Assembly: GCA_001771575.1 (NCBI GenBank)
Contig: MEUD01000001.1
Location: forward strand, 310,001-374,000
Source: a candidate division WOR-1 bacterium RIFOXYB2_FULL_45_9
Lineage (GTDB): Bacteria; Margulisbacteria; WOR-1; O2-12-FULL-45-9; XYB2-FULL-48-7
Length of the DNA: 64,000 nucleotides
Direction: 5' to 3'
Shown: positions 27,566 to 33,535 of the stretch, piece by piece
Position numbering within the stretch: the stretch's first letter is position 1
Layout of the letters: each line of letters begins with the position of its first letter
The notes under the pieces: generated by a model
Told to the model about the DNA's origin: nothing
Database searches by the model: none
The model's input: only the letters and a program-made list of their open reading frames with translations
Translations under genes and position numbers: made by a program

Positions 27566-28126
27566 ATGAAAAAATTGTTGATTGTTTCTTTAGCTGTGTT
27601 GATCGCTGGTTTGGGAGTGATCGGATATAAATCTGCTCAAGCGGCGACCAGTGATAATTTTACTATTACCATCACCGTTGCGTTCATCGGAATATCGCTC
27701 AAAGATTATGCCGCGGCCGATTATTCCACCTGGGCTATCGGCATTGTTTCAACCAGCTCAGTAGCGACAATGGAATCGAACTCCGGGTCAGCCACGGAAG
27801 AAGGGGTTCAGGTCGTAAATGACAGTAACGTTGCTGTTGATCTGGCCGGATACGCGACTAACATCGCCGGCTGGACCCTTGGGTCGCAAGGGGCCGATAC
27901 CTACATACTTTCAGTAAAGGGTTTTGATGCCTGGCAGGCCGCCCCTTATCCGGACATGAGCGGAGCGACCTCAATCTCGGCGACAACTTCTCCCGGGACA
28001 TCAATAGTGACGAATATTCCCTCCGGTGACGATAAATATACATATTTCAGCATCGCGGCCCCAACGTCCGTTACCGTTGGCGGGGCTAACACTATCACCG
28101 TCACCCTGGAAGCCACTCTGCATTAG
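27566..28126 (+). CDS. Secreted stand-alone relative of the giant's C-terminal domain
   Basis: Protein of 186 residues with a signal peptide (MKKLLIVSLAVLIAGLGVIG, cleavage near SAQA-AT). The mature part starts SDNFTITITVAFIGISLKD and matches the C-terminal 150 residues of the upstream giant across its length, with DYSTW, the GWTLGSQG region and the closing TVTLEATLH strand. It lacks Cys in the mature part. An AGGAGAT ribosome-binding site sits at about 27551-27557. A domain that is both the tail of a giant and a free small protein suggests a docking, capping or subunit role; that role is inferred. I do not recognise a named family. Confidence 0.75.
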   Translation: MKKLLIVSLAVLIAGLGVIGYKSAQAATSDNFTITITVAFIGISLKDYAAADYSTWAIGIVSTSSVATMESNSGSATEEGVQVVNDSNVAVDLAGYATNIAGWTLGSQGADTYILSVKGFDAWQAAPYPDMSGATSISATTSPGTSIVTNIPSGDDKYTYFSIAAPTSVTVGGANTITVTLEATLH

Positions 28127-28168
28127 AATAAAAATATAGTTAAATTATGTTAAGGATGGCTATAAATA

Positions 28169-28642
28169 TTGAAGGTTGTTGCTTACCTGATATTGTTCTT
28201 TTATGGGGGAGTGGTTGACGCCCCATTTGTTGAGGCGAAAAGTTTACAGGTATCGCCCCCCGCTTATTATTGGCGGATCAAGACTCCCGGATCATTGGCG
28301 CAATTGCCGGTCCCGGTCAAGGTAACCAATGATTCATTTAAATCCCGTTCTTATACCGTCAGATTTAAAACTGCCGCCGAGATAGGCGCTAAAGACGAAC
28401 CCGGTTTTAAAACACTTAGCAGAAAAGATTGGCTATCCACTTCAGCCGTTGAATTTACCCTTGAGCCAGGAAAAAGCGGTGGTCCAAAAGTTTTTGCCCT
28501 GATCCCAGATCAGCCTGAAAATTACGGTAAAAAATGGCTGGTCTATCTGCAGATCAAAGAAAAGCCGCCGCGAAACGACCAGTTCGCGCTGGCCTGCTAT
28601 CCAAAGATCTACCTGGAAGTGCCATGGAAAAAGAAAAAATAA
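28169..28642 (+). CDS. Secreted single-domain Ig-like/chaperone-like protein
   Basis: Protein of 157 residues starting with TTG at 28169. An in-frame TAA at 28163 excludes earlier starts, and AAGGA lies at 28152-28156. The signal peptide covers about residues 1-23. The mature part repeats the pattern of the first domain of the 26669 protein: LQVSPPAYYW, VKVTNDSFKSRSYTVRF, a DW turn, LEPGKSGGPKVFALIPD, then KKWLVYLQI. It ends in a basic tail (PWKKKK). It overlaps the next gene by 19 bases. The paired relatives flank the small C-domain protein, which supports a common assembly role, but the function is inferred. Confidence 0.7.
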   Translation: MKVVAYLILFFYGGVVDAPFVEAKSLQVSPPAYYWRIKTPGSLAQLPVPVKVTNDSFKSRSYTVRFKTAAEIGAKDEPGFKTLSRKDWLSTSAVEFTLEPGKSGGPKVFALIPDQPENYGKKWLVYLQIKEKPPRNDQFALACYPKIYLEVPWKKKK

Positions 28643-29394
28643 AAGCAGTTATAACGAGATCGACGCTTGCCGTTCTACTGCTTGTCTGCGTTTCAAGCGG
28701 CGGACTGGCCAAAGATTATTTTTCCATCACCCTCACGGTGAGGGATATTCATCATGATCCCAATCCGCCGACGATCTCGGTTCAGATCGAAGGCCGCTCC
28801 GTTTGGAACAACGATTATATCAAGGTCAGGCCCAATTTTGATCTGGCCATAAAAGACGATGTGGCAGTCGCCCCCGAATCGATCATGGTAACGCTTGACG
28901 GCAAAGGGCTGGGTTATGTGACTGTCAACGCGACCCAAAAAGAACTTAACTTGCGGGCTGGTGTTCCGTATAACCTGGAGGAGGAATCGATCCGGACGCA
29001 CGATTTAAAGGTTGAAGCGTCTGATACTTACGGCAACAAGACCGTTAAGGAGCTCACAGGGCTAAAAGTCGCCTCCGGACTGGTTAAACTGAACGGGCCG
29101 CTGATTATTACTCCGGTCCCATTCTCCCTTGCCCGAGATAAAGAGATCACGATCGCATATAATATGAGCAGTGATGCCCTTGTGACCCTCTTCTTTTCTA
29201 CGCCAACCGGAAGGCAGGAGATGAAAGCCAGCTTTCCGCCGGGAACGGAAGGGGGGAGCATCGGTTACAACGAGATCAAGCTTCAACCAGGATCGCAAGT
29301 TTTCCAAAGGCCGTTGGCAAACGGTATTTATATCCTTCAATTGATCGCCGAAGGGAAACAGATCGGCAAAGCTTATCTCGTCGTCTACCAATAA
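28624..29394 (+). CDS. Secreted protein with a FlgD/T9SS-sorting-like C-terminal domain
   Basis: Protein of 256 residues. I chose ATG 28624 over an earlier in-frame start at 28534 because it begins a proper signal peptide (MEKEKIKAVITRSTLAVLLL, cleavage near GLA-KD). The mature N-terminus DYFSITLTVRDI echoes the start of the 27566 protein. A middle segment, about residues 50-140, resembles Ig-like repeats (IKVRPNFDLAIKDD, VEASDTYGNKT). The C-terminal 80 residues have the pattern of FlgD-like and Por-type sorting domains: TPVPFSLARDKEITIAYNMS, VTLFFSTPTGR, GYNEI, LANGIYILQLIA, AYLVVYQ. It is the last gene of the surface locus. Whether a type IX-like exporter exists in this organism cannot be seen here. 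Confidence 0.65.
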   Translation: MEKEKIKAVITRSTLAVLLLVCVSSGGLAKDYFSITLTVRDIHHDPNPPTISVQIEGRSVWNNDYIKVRPNFDLAIKDDVAVAPESIMVTLDGKGLGYVTVNATQKELNLRAGVPYNLEEESIRTHDLKVEASDTYGNKTVKELTGLKVASGLVKLNGPLIITPVPFSLARDKEITIAYNMSSDALVTLFFSTPTGRQEMKASFPPGTEGGSIGYNEIKLQPGSQVFQRPLANGIYILQLIAEGKQIGKAYLVVYQ

Positions 29395-29433
29395 TCGGCT
29401 GAAATTTACCGCTTTTTTCGCCAATAATCCATT

Positions 29434-30147
29434 ATGAACGTTTTTTGCTCAATGGTCGGTGTAAAATCCATGAGCGTGATCAACCATTTGCGGACTACAT
29501 ACGCGCGGGGGGAAAATCTTCCAGGTAAAAAGCAATTTGTTGCCCAGGTCATCAGGCTGGAGAGGTTATTGGGCCCAACTGCTTTTAATGAAGAGCTGGA
29601 AATTGTCTCCGCTGATGGACAGACGCTCGGTTATCAGGCGCCTCGCTGGTTTGTCCATCTTACCGGTTTAAGGCATCTGATCTCTCGAGTGGTCCTGTTT
29701 GGTGACGAGATGGTCCTTCTTCAGCGCCGCGGAGGCGATCGTTTCGGTGTTTCCGGGACATATGACCTGACCGCCGGAGGCCATGTGCTTGCCGGTGAAA
29801 ATCCACTGGAGGCGGCTTATCGCGAAATGACGGAAGAGATCGGTATCGACCGATCAGCTTTGATCGGTGAAACGCTCCATCAAATCGGCAAACCGCATCC
29901 AGTCTACTCGGCAAAGCCTCTTGACCTGACGATTAATAACGAAGTAACCATATTATATGGAGGAAGGTTGGCCAACGGAAAAAACATTATGTTCAATATC
30001 GATCAAACGGAAGCAGGCCGATTATTTTTCCAGAGTCTGGAGAAGACACAGGCTTATATTGATCAGCAATTAGCAGCTTCCAGTTTAATATGTTCTCTGC
30101 CGATCTTTTTGAGCCATAGGGACCGGTTTTTAGCTAATTATCGATAG
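29434..30147 (+). CDS. Nudix hydrolase, IPP-isomerase-like subfamily
   Basis: Protein of 237 residues with a complete Nudix box at about residues 116-138: GHVLAGE, seven residues, then REMTEEIGI, matching GX5EX7REUXEEXGU. The box binds the divalent metals used for diphosphate hydrolysis. The preceding segment (VSADGQTLGYQAPRWFVHLT, then GLRHLISRVVLF) resembles isopentenyl-diphosphate isomerase-like Nudix proteins of the YfcD type, so the substrate is unknown. Possible starts are ATG at 29434, 29452 or 29470; none has a good Shine-Dalgarno, and the homologous part starts near the last. It stands alone between the surface locus and a convergent membrane protein gene. Confidence 0.8.
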   Translation: MNVFCSMVGVKSMSVINHLRTTYARGENLPGKKQFVAQVIRLERLLGPTAFNEELEIVSADGQTLGYQAPRWFVHLTGLRHLISRVVLFGDEMVLLQRRGGDRFGVSGTYDLTAGGHVLAGENPLEAAYREMTEEIGIDRSALIGETLHQIGKPHPVYSAKPLDLTINNEVTILYGGRLANGKNIMFNIDQTEAGRLFFQSLEKTQAYIDQQLAASSLICSLPIFLSHRDRFLANYR

Positions 30148-30148
30148 C

Positions 30149-30433
30149 TTATTTAGCCTCAACATACATTTCCCAAACCGCCCAAACAATTGAGAGGGTA
30201 GCCAGGAAAAAGAGGGAGTATAAAAACTCTTTGGAAATGTCCATGAACGGCGCATAGAGGATCCCGGTGTTGATCAGGAAATTGGAAATATCGTAGAAAA
30301 CATAAATGATAAAAGTTAACGAAATCAGCCAGCCGTAAAGCTTCCCTTTTTTTAGAGCAAGCAATAAGCCTATTATAATAGCGATCGCTTCCAAAAGGAT
30401 TGAAACCACATGCAGAGAATAAACAATATTCAT
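30149..30433 (-). CDS. Small three-helix membrane protein
   Basis: Protein of 94 residues, unrecognised. Hydrophobic stretches near residues 3-26, 33-52 and 65-90 indicate three membrane helices, the first two separated by a short basic loop (LKKGKLYG). I set the start at 30433 rather than 30469 because GAAGGAGGA lies just upstream of that ATG. It is transcribed away from rex, and the Rex operator lies in the shared 190-base intergenic region, so it may be redox controlled. It ends one base from the Nudix gene. Confidence 0.6.
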   Translation of the reverse strand: MNIVYSLHVVSILLEAIAIIIGLLLALKKGKLYGWLISLTFIIYVFYDISNFLINTGILYAPFMDISKEFLYSLFFLATLSIVWAVWEMYVEAK

Positions 30434-30529
30434 AATGAGTCCTCCTTCTTCTTTGAGAATGCCAAACAAATATTATCAATAAAAATGCTCTTTAGCAAGT
30501 GGGAATTGTACCTCATGACTTGAAATCTG

Positions 30530-30547
30530 TTGTGAAATATATCACTA
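30530..30547. promoter_or_regulatory. Candidate Rex operator
   Basis: TTGTGAAATATATCACTA is an imperfect inverted repeat close to the known Rex consensus (TTGTGAAA, spacer, TTTCACAA type). It sits just upstream of the -35 box of rex and between two divergent genes. This is the usual arrangement for autoregulated rex. Confidence 0.75.
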
Positions 30548-30553
30548 TATATC

Positions 30554-30581
30554 TTGACATGGGTACAATATATGGTATTAT
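30554..30581 (+). promoter_or_regulatory. Sigma-70-type promoter of rex
   Basis: TTGACA at 30554-30559, 16-base spacer, TATTAT at 30576-30581 preceded by TGG (extended -10). Predicted transcript start is about 30588, giving a leader of about 34 bases before ATG 30622. It is probably the main promoter of the formate island. Confidence 0.75.
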
Positions 30582-30621
30582 TGTAGCGTTGATAGTAACA
30601 AATGGAGCATTATCCTGATTT

Positions 30622-31260
30622 ATGGTCACAAATAAAGCTTGCATCGTCAGATTGTCCCGTTATAAAAACGCGTTAAGCCGCCTAAAATCGCTCGGCTTTG
30701 TAAAGGTCTTTTCCGATAACTTAGCCGACGCGGCCGATGTCACTCCCTCGCAGGTCAGAAAAGATTTTTCCATATTCGGCGTAACCGGTAACAGGCGCGG
30801 CGGATACGTTTTAGACGAGCTGATCGAAAGGCTGAACCGGATCCTCGGGAAAAATGTCACCCAGAACGTAGTTATCGTCGGCGCCGGGCGGATCGGCTCG
30901 GCTTTAATGAAGTATAAGGGGTTTGAGAAAGAGAACATTAAAGTGCTTGCCGTTTTTGACTCGGAACCGGCCAAGCAGGACCCAAAAGCCGACACGCCCA
31001 TTCTCCCCATTGAACAACTGGAAGGTTTTATCCGCAAACATCACATTAAGATCGGGATCATCGCCGTGCCTGATATCGCCGCGACCGAAGTAATGTCGAT
31101 CATGAACAATGCCGGGATCAAGGGGGTTTTGAATTTTGCTTCCATCCGCTTAAAGGGAGGGGAGGAGACCGTTATTAATAATGTGAACCTGGTCAGTGAG
31201 CTGGAGAACGTTATTTATTTCGTTAACGCTTCGGAAAAGAGCAAAAAAGGTGGTAAGTAA
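30622..31260 (+). CDS. rex: Redox-sensing transcriptional repressor Rex
   Basis: Protein of 212 residues, the usual Rex length. The N-terminal winged helix (about 1-75) includes the ALSRLKSLG and TPSQVRKDFSIFG motifs typical of Rex DNA-binding domains. A Rossmann fold follows with VGAGRIGSAL at residues 86-95 for NADH/NAD binding. The C-terminal segment IKGVLNFASIRLK, near residues 169-181, is also family-typical. Rex leaves its operators when NADH rises. A matching operator lies 75 bases upstream, and the following genes make and use NADH. It ends two bases before the next start, so it heads the operon. Confidence 0.95.
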   Translation: MVTNKACIVRLSRYKNALSRLKSLGFVKVFSDNLADAADVTPSQVRKDFSIFGVTGNRRGGYVLDELIERLNRILGKNVTQNVVIVGAGRIGSALMKYKGFEKENIKVLAVFDSEPAKQDPKADTPILPIEQLEGFIRKHHIKIGIIAVPDIAATEVMSIMNNAGIKGVLNFASIRLKGGEETVINNVNLVSELENVIYFVNASEKSKKGGK

Positions 31261-31262
31261 TC

Positions 31263-31736
31263 ATGAAAAAAGAAATCGGCAACGTGGAAATAATTATTGA
31301 AAAATGGAAAGGGATCAAAGGCAGTTTGATCATGGCGCTTCATGAATTACAGCATTTATACGGCTATGTGCCGCAAAAGGGAGCCCAACAAATATCGACC
31401 GCTTTTAAGATCCCATTATCGCAAATATTTGAGGTCATTACCTTTTACAATTTATTTAAATTAAAAGAACCGGGCAAACATACGATTGCCGTTTGCCTGG
31501 GAACGGCTTGTTATCTAAAAGGAGCGCCGGATATTTTAAACGAGCTAAAAGTCTTATTGAAGGTTGAGGAGGGCGGCACAACCAAAGACGGCCAATTCAA
31601 TCTTGATGTCGTCCGCTGTCTTGGCTGCTGCGGCTTAGCCCCGGTTATGACCATTGACGGCGAGATTTACGGCAAGGTAAAGAAAAATGAGATCAAAGAT
31701 ATTCTTGCTAAGTACAAGAAGAAGGAGCAAAAATGA
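31263..31736 (+). CDS. NuoE/HydC-like thioredoxin-fold [2Fe-2S] subunit
   Basis: Protein of 157 residues. The thioredoxin-like [2Fe-2S] ligands are all present: Cys78, Cys83 (CLGTAC), Cys119 and Cys123 (CLGCC). An N-terminal helical part (MALHELQHLYGYVPQ, SQIFEVITFYNLF) is typical of NuoE, HndA, HydC and FdsG. It relays electrons next to the flavin subunit. It overlaps the next gene by four bases (ATGA), and the formate dehydrogenase catalytic subunit follows, so it belongs to a soluble NAD-linked formate dehydrogenase rather than complex I. Confidence 0.92.
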   Translation: MKKEIGNVEIIIEKWKGIKGSLIMALHELQHLYGYVPQKGAQQISTAFKIPLSQIFEVITFYNLFKLKEPGKHTIAVCLGTACYLKGAPDILNELKVLLKVEEGGTTKDGQFNLDVVRCLGCCGLAPVMTIDGEIYGKVKKNEIKDILAKYKKKEQK

Positions 31737-33520
31737 ACAAGCAAGTAATTATCGACAAAACCCTCGCCGGCAAAAAAGATAATATCGTTGTTTCCATCGG
31801 CGCCAGCAGCTGCGGTATTGCCGCCGGGGCTGAAGCCGTTTTTAAGGCCTTTGCCGAAGAGATCAAGAAAAACAGTTTGCGGGTTGAACTAAAAAAATGC
31901 GGTTGTTTGGGGATGTGTTCGGCTGAACCATTGGTTGAAGTGAAAATGCCCGGTAAGGCTTCGGTAGTTTACGGCCGGGTCAATAAGGAGATCGCGTCAA
32001 AAATTGTGACCGATCACCTGCTCAAGGGAACAATTTTGAAGGATTATGTTTTTGAGGCTAACAAAGGCAAACAGTTAAAAATAGTTTTACGGAATTGCGG
32101 CGTCATTGACCCGGAAAATATTGATGAATATATCGCGAGAGAGGGATATGACGCGCTTAAAAAAGTTTTGTCGACAACCCCGGAAACTGCGATTGAAGAA
32201 TTGAAGAAGAGCGGTTTGCGCGGCCGGGGCGGTGCCGGTTTTCCGACCTGGATGAAATGGTCTCTGACCAGGGCGTCTAAAGGCGAGCTTAAGTATATTA
32301 TCTGCAACGGCGATGAAGGGGATCCCGGCGCTTACATGGATAGGAGCGTGTTGGAAGGCGATCCGCATTCCGTCTTGGAAGGCTTAATTATCGGCGGGTA
32401 CTGCGCCGGAGCAAAACAGGGCTATTTTTACATTCGAGCCGAATATCCCCTGGCGATCGCCAGGATCCAAAAAGCGATCGATCAGGCCTTGGCCAGCGGC
32501 TTCCTGGGTAAAAACATTTTAGGCTCTGATTTTAGTTTTGAGGTTGAGATTCGGCTTGGCGCCGGGGCTTTTGTTTGCGGCGAAGAGACCTCGCTGATCG
32601 CCTCGATCGAGGGAGAAAGCGGCCGCCCAAGACAGCGTCCCCCTTATCCGTCGGAACGCGGCTTGTGGGGCAAACCAACAATGATCAATAACGTGGAAAC
32701 ACTGGCTAATATTCCGGTTGTTTTCCTGCGCGGCGGGAGCTGGTTTTCAGAAATAGGGACCGAAAAATCAAAAGGGACCAAGGTTTTTGCCGTGACCGGC
32801 AAAGTTAAGGATTCCGGGCTGGTTGAGGTGCCGATGGGCACGACCTTAAGGGAGATCGTATTTGATATTTGCGGCGGTATCGCCGGCAAAAAAAAGATCA
32901 AAGCGGTCCAGACCGGCGGCCCGTCCGGCGGCGTGATCCCGGAAAAACACCTGGATACGCCGGTTGATTACGATAATTTACAAAAGCTCGGCTCAATAAT
33001 GGGCTCGGGCGGCATGATCGTCATGGACGAAACCGATTGTATGGTCGACATCTCTAAGTTCTATCTGGGCTTTTGCGTTGACGAATCCTGCGGTAAGTGC
33101 GCCCCGTGTAAAATTGGCGGCTACCAGATGCTGAAAATCCTGGAGCGGATCTCTGAAGGCAAAGGCGCGCTGACCGATCTTGATCTGTTGAAAAGTTTAT
33201 GCCAAACCATGCAGAAAACATCTTTTTGCGGCCTGGGCCAGACCGCCTCTAATCCGGTCTTATCGACACTGCGTTATTTTGAGGACGAATATAAAGAACA
33301 TATTGAAGAGAAAAAATGCCGCTCGCATAAATGTTCGGGACTGCTCAATTACCGGATTGTTGAAGAAAAATGCAAACTTTGCGGTTTATGCCAGAAAAAT
33401 TGTCCGACCGAAGCGATTGAAGGGAGCCGCGACAAGGGTTACAAGATTATCAAGTCAAAATGCGTTAAGTGCGGCAAATGCTATGACGTGTGCCGCTTTG
33501 ACGCCGTTCAAAAAGGATAA
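31733..33520 (+). CDS. NuoF/HydB-like NADH-binding flavoprotein subunit
   Basis: Protein of 595 residues. The domains in order are an N-terminal thioredoxin-like [2Fe-2S] domain (Cys27, then CGCLGMC at 56-62), the FMN/NADH-binding NuoF core with GLRGRGGAGFPTWMKW at about 161-175 and GAGAFVCGEE, an SLBB domain, and a [4Fe-4S] site (CGKCAPC near 453 with a Cys near 499). A C-terminal 2x[4Fe-4S] ferredoxin domain follows (CKLCGLCQKNCPTEAIE, CVKCGKCYDVC). The layout is that of HydB/HndC from bifurcating enzymes and of Fds-type formate dehydrogenases. It transfers electrons between the catalytic subunit and NAD. The extra ferredoxin leaves bifurcation with ferredoxin possible but unproven. Confidence 0.93.
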   Translation: MNKQVIIDKTLAGKKDNIVVSIGASSCGIAAGAEAVFKAFAEEIKKNSLRVELKKCGCLGMCSAEPLVEVKMPGKASVVYGRVNKEIASKIVTDHLLKGTILKDYVFEANKGKQLKIVLRNCGVIDPENIDEYIAREGYDALKKVLSTTPETAIEELKKSGLRGRGGAGFPTWMKWSLTRASKGELKYIICNGDEGDPGAYMDRSVLEGDPHSVLEGLIIGGYCAGAKQGYFYIRAEYPLAIARIQKAIDQALASGFLGKNILGSDFSFEVEIRLGAGAFVCGEETSLIASIEGESGRPRQRPPYPSERGLWGKPTMINNVETLANIPVVFLRGGSWFSEIGTEKSKGTKVFAVTGKVKDSGLVEVPMGTTLREIVFDICGGIAGKKKIKAVQTGGPSGGVIPEKHLDTPVDYDNLQKLGSIMGSGGMIVMDETDCMVDISKFYLGFCVDESCGKCAPCKIGGYQMLKILERISEGKGALTDLDLLKSLCQTMQKTSFCGLGQTASNPVLSTLRYFEDEYKEHIEEKKCRSHKCSGLLNYRIVEEKCKLCGLCQKNCPTEAIEGSRDKGYKIIKSKCVKCGKCYDVCRFDAVQKG

Positions 33521-33535
33521 ATGATGGAGGGGAAA

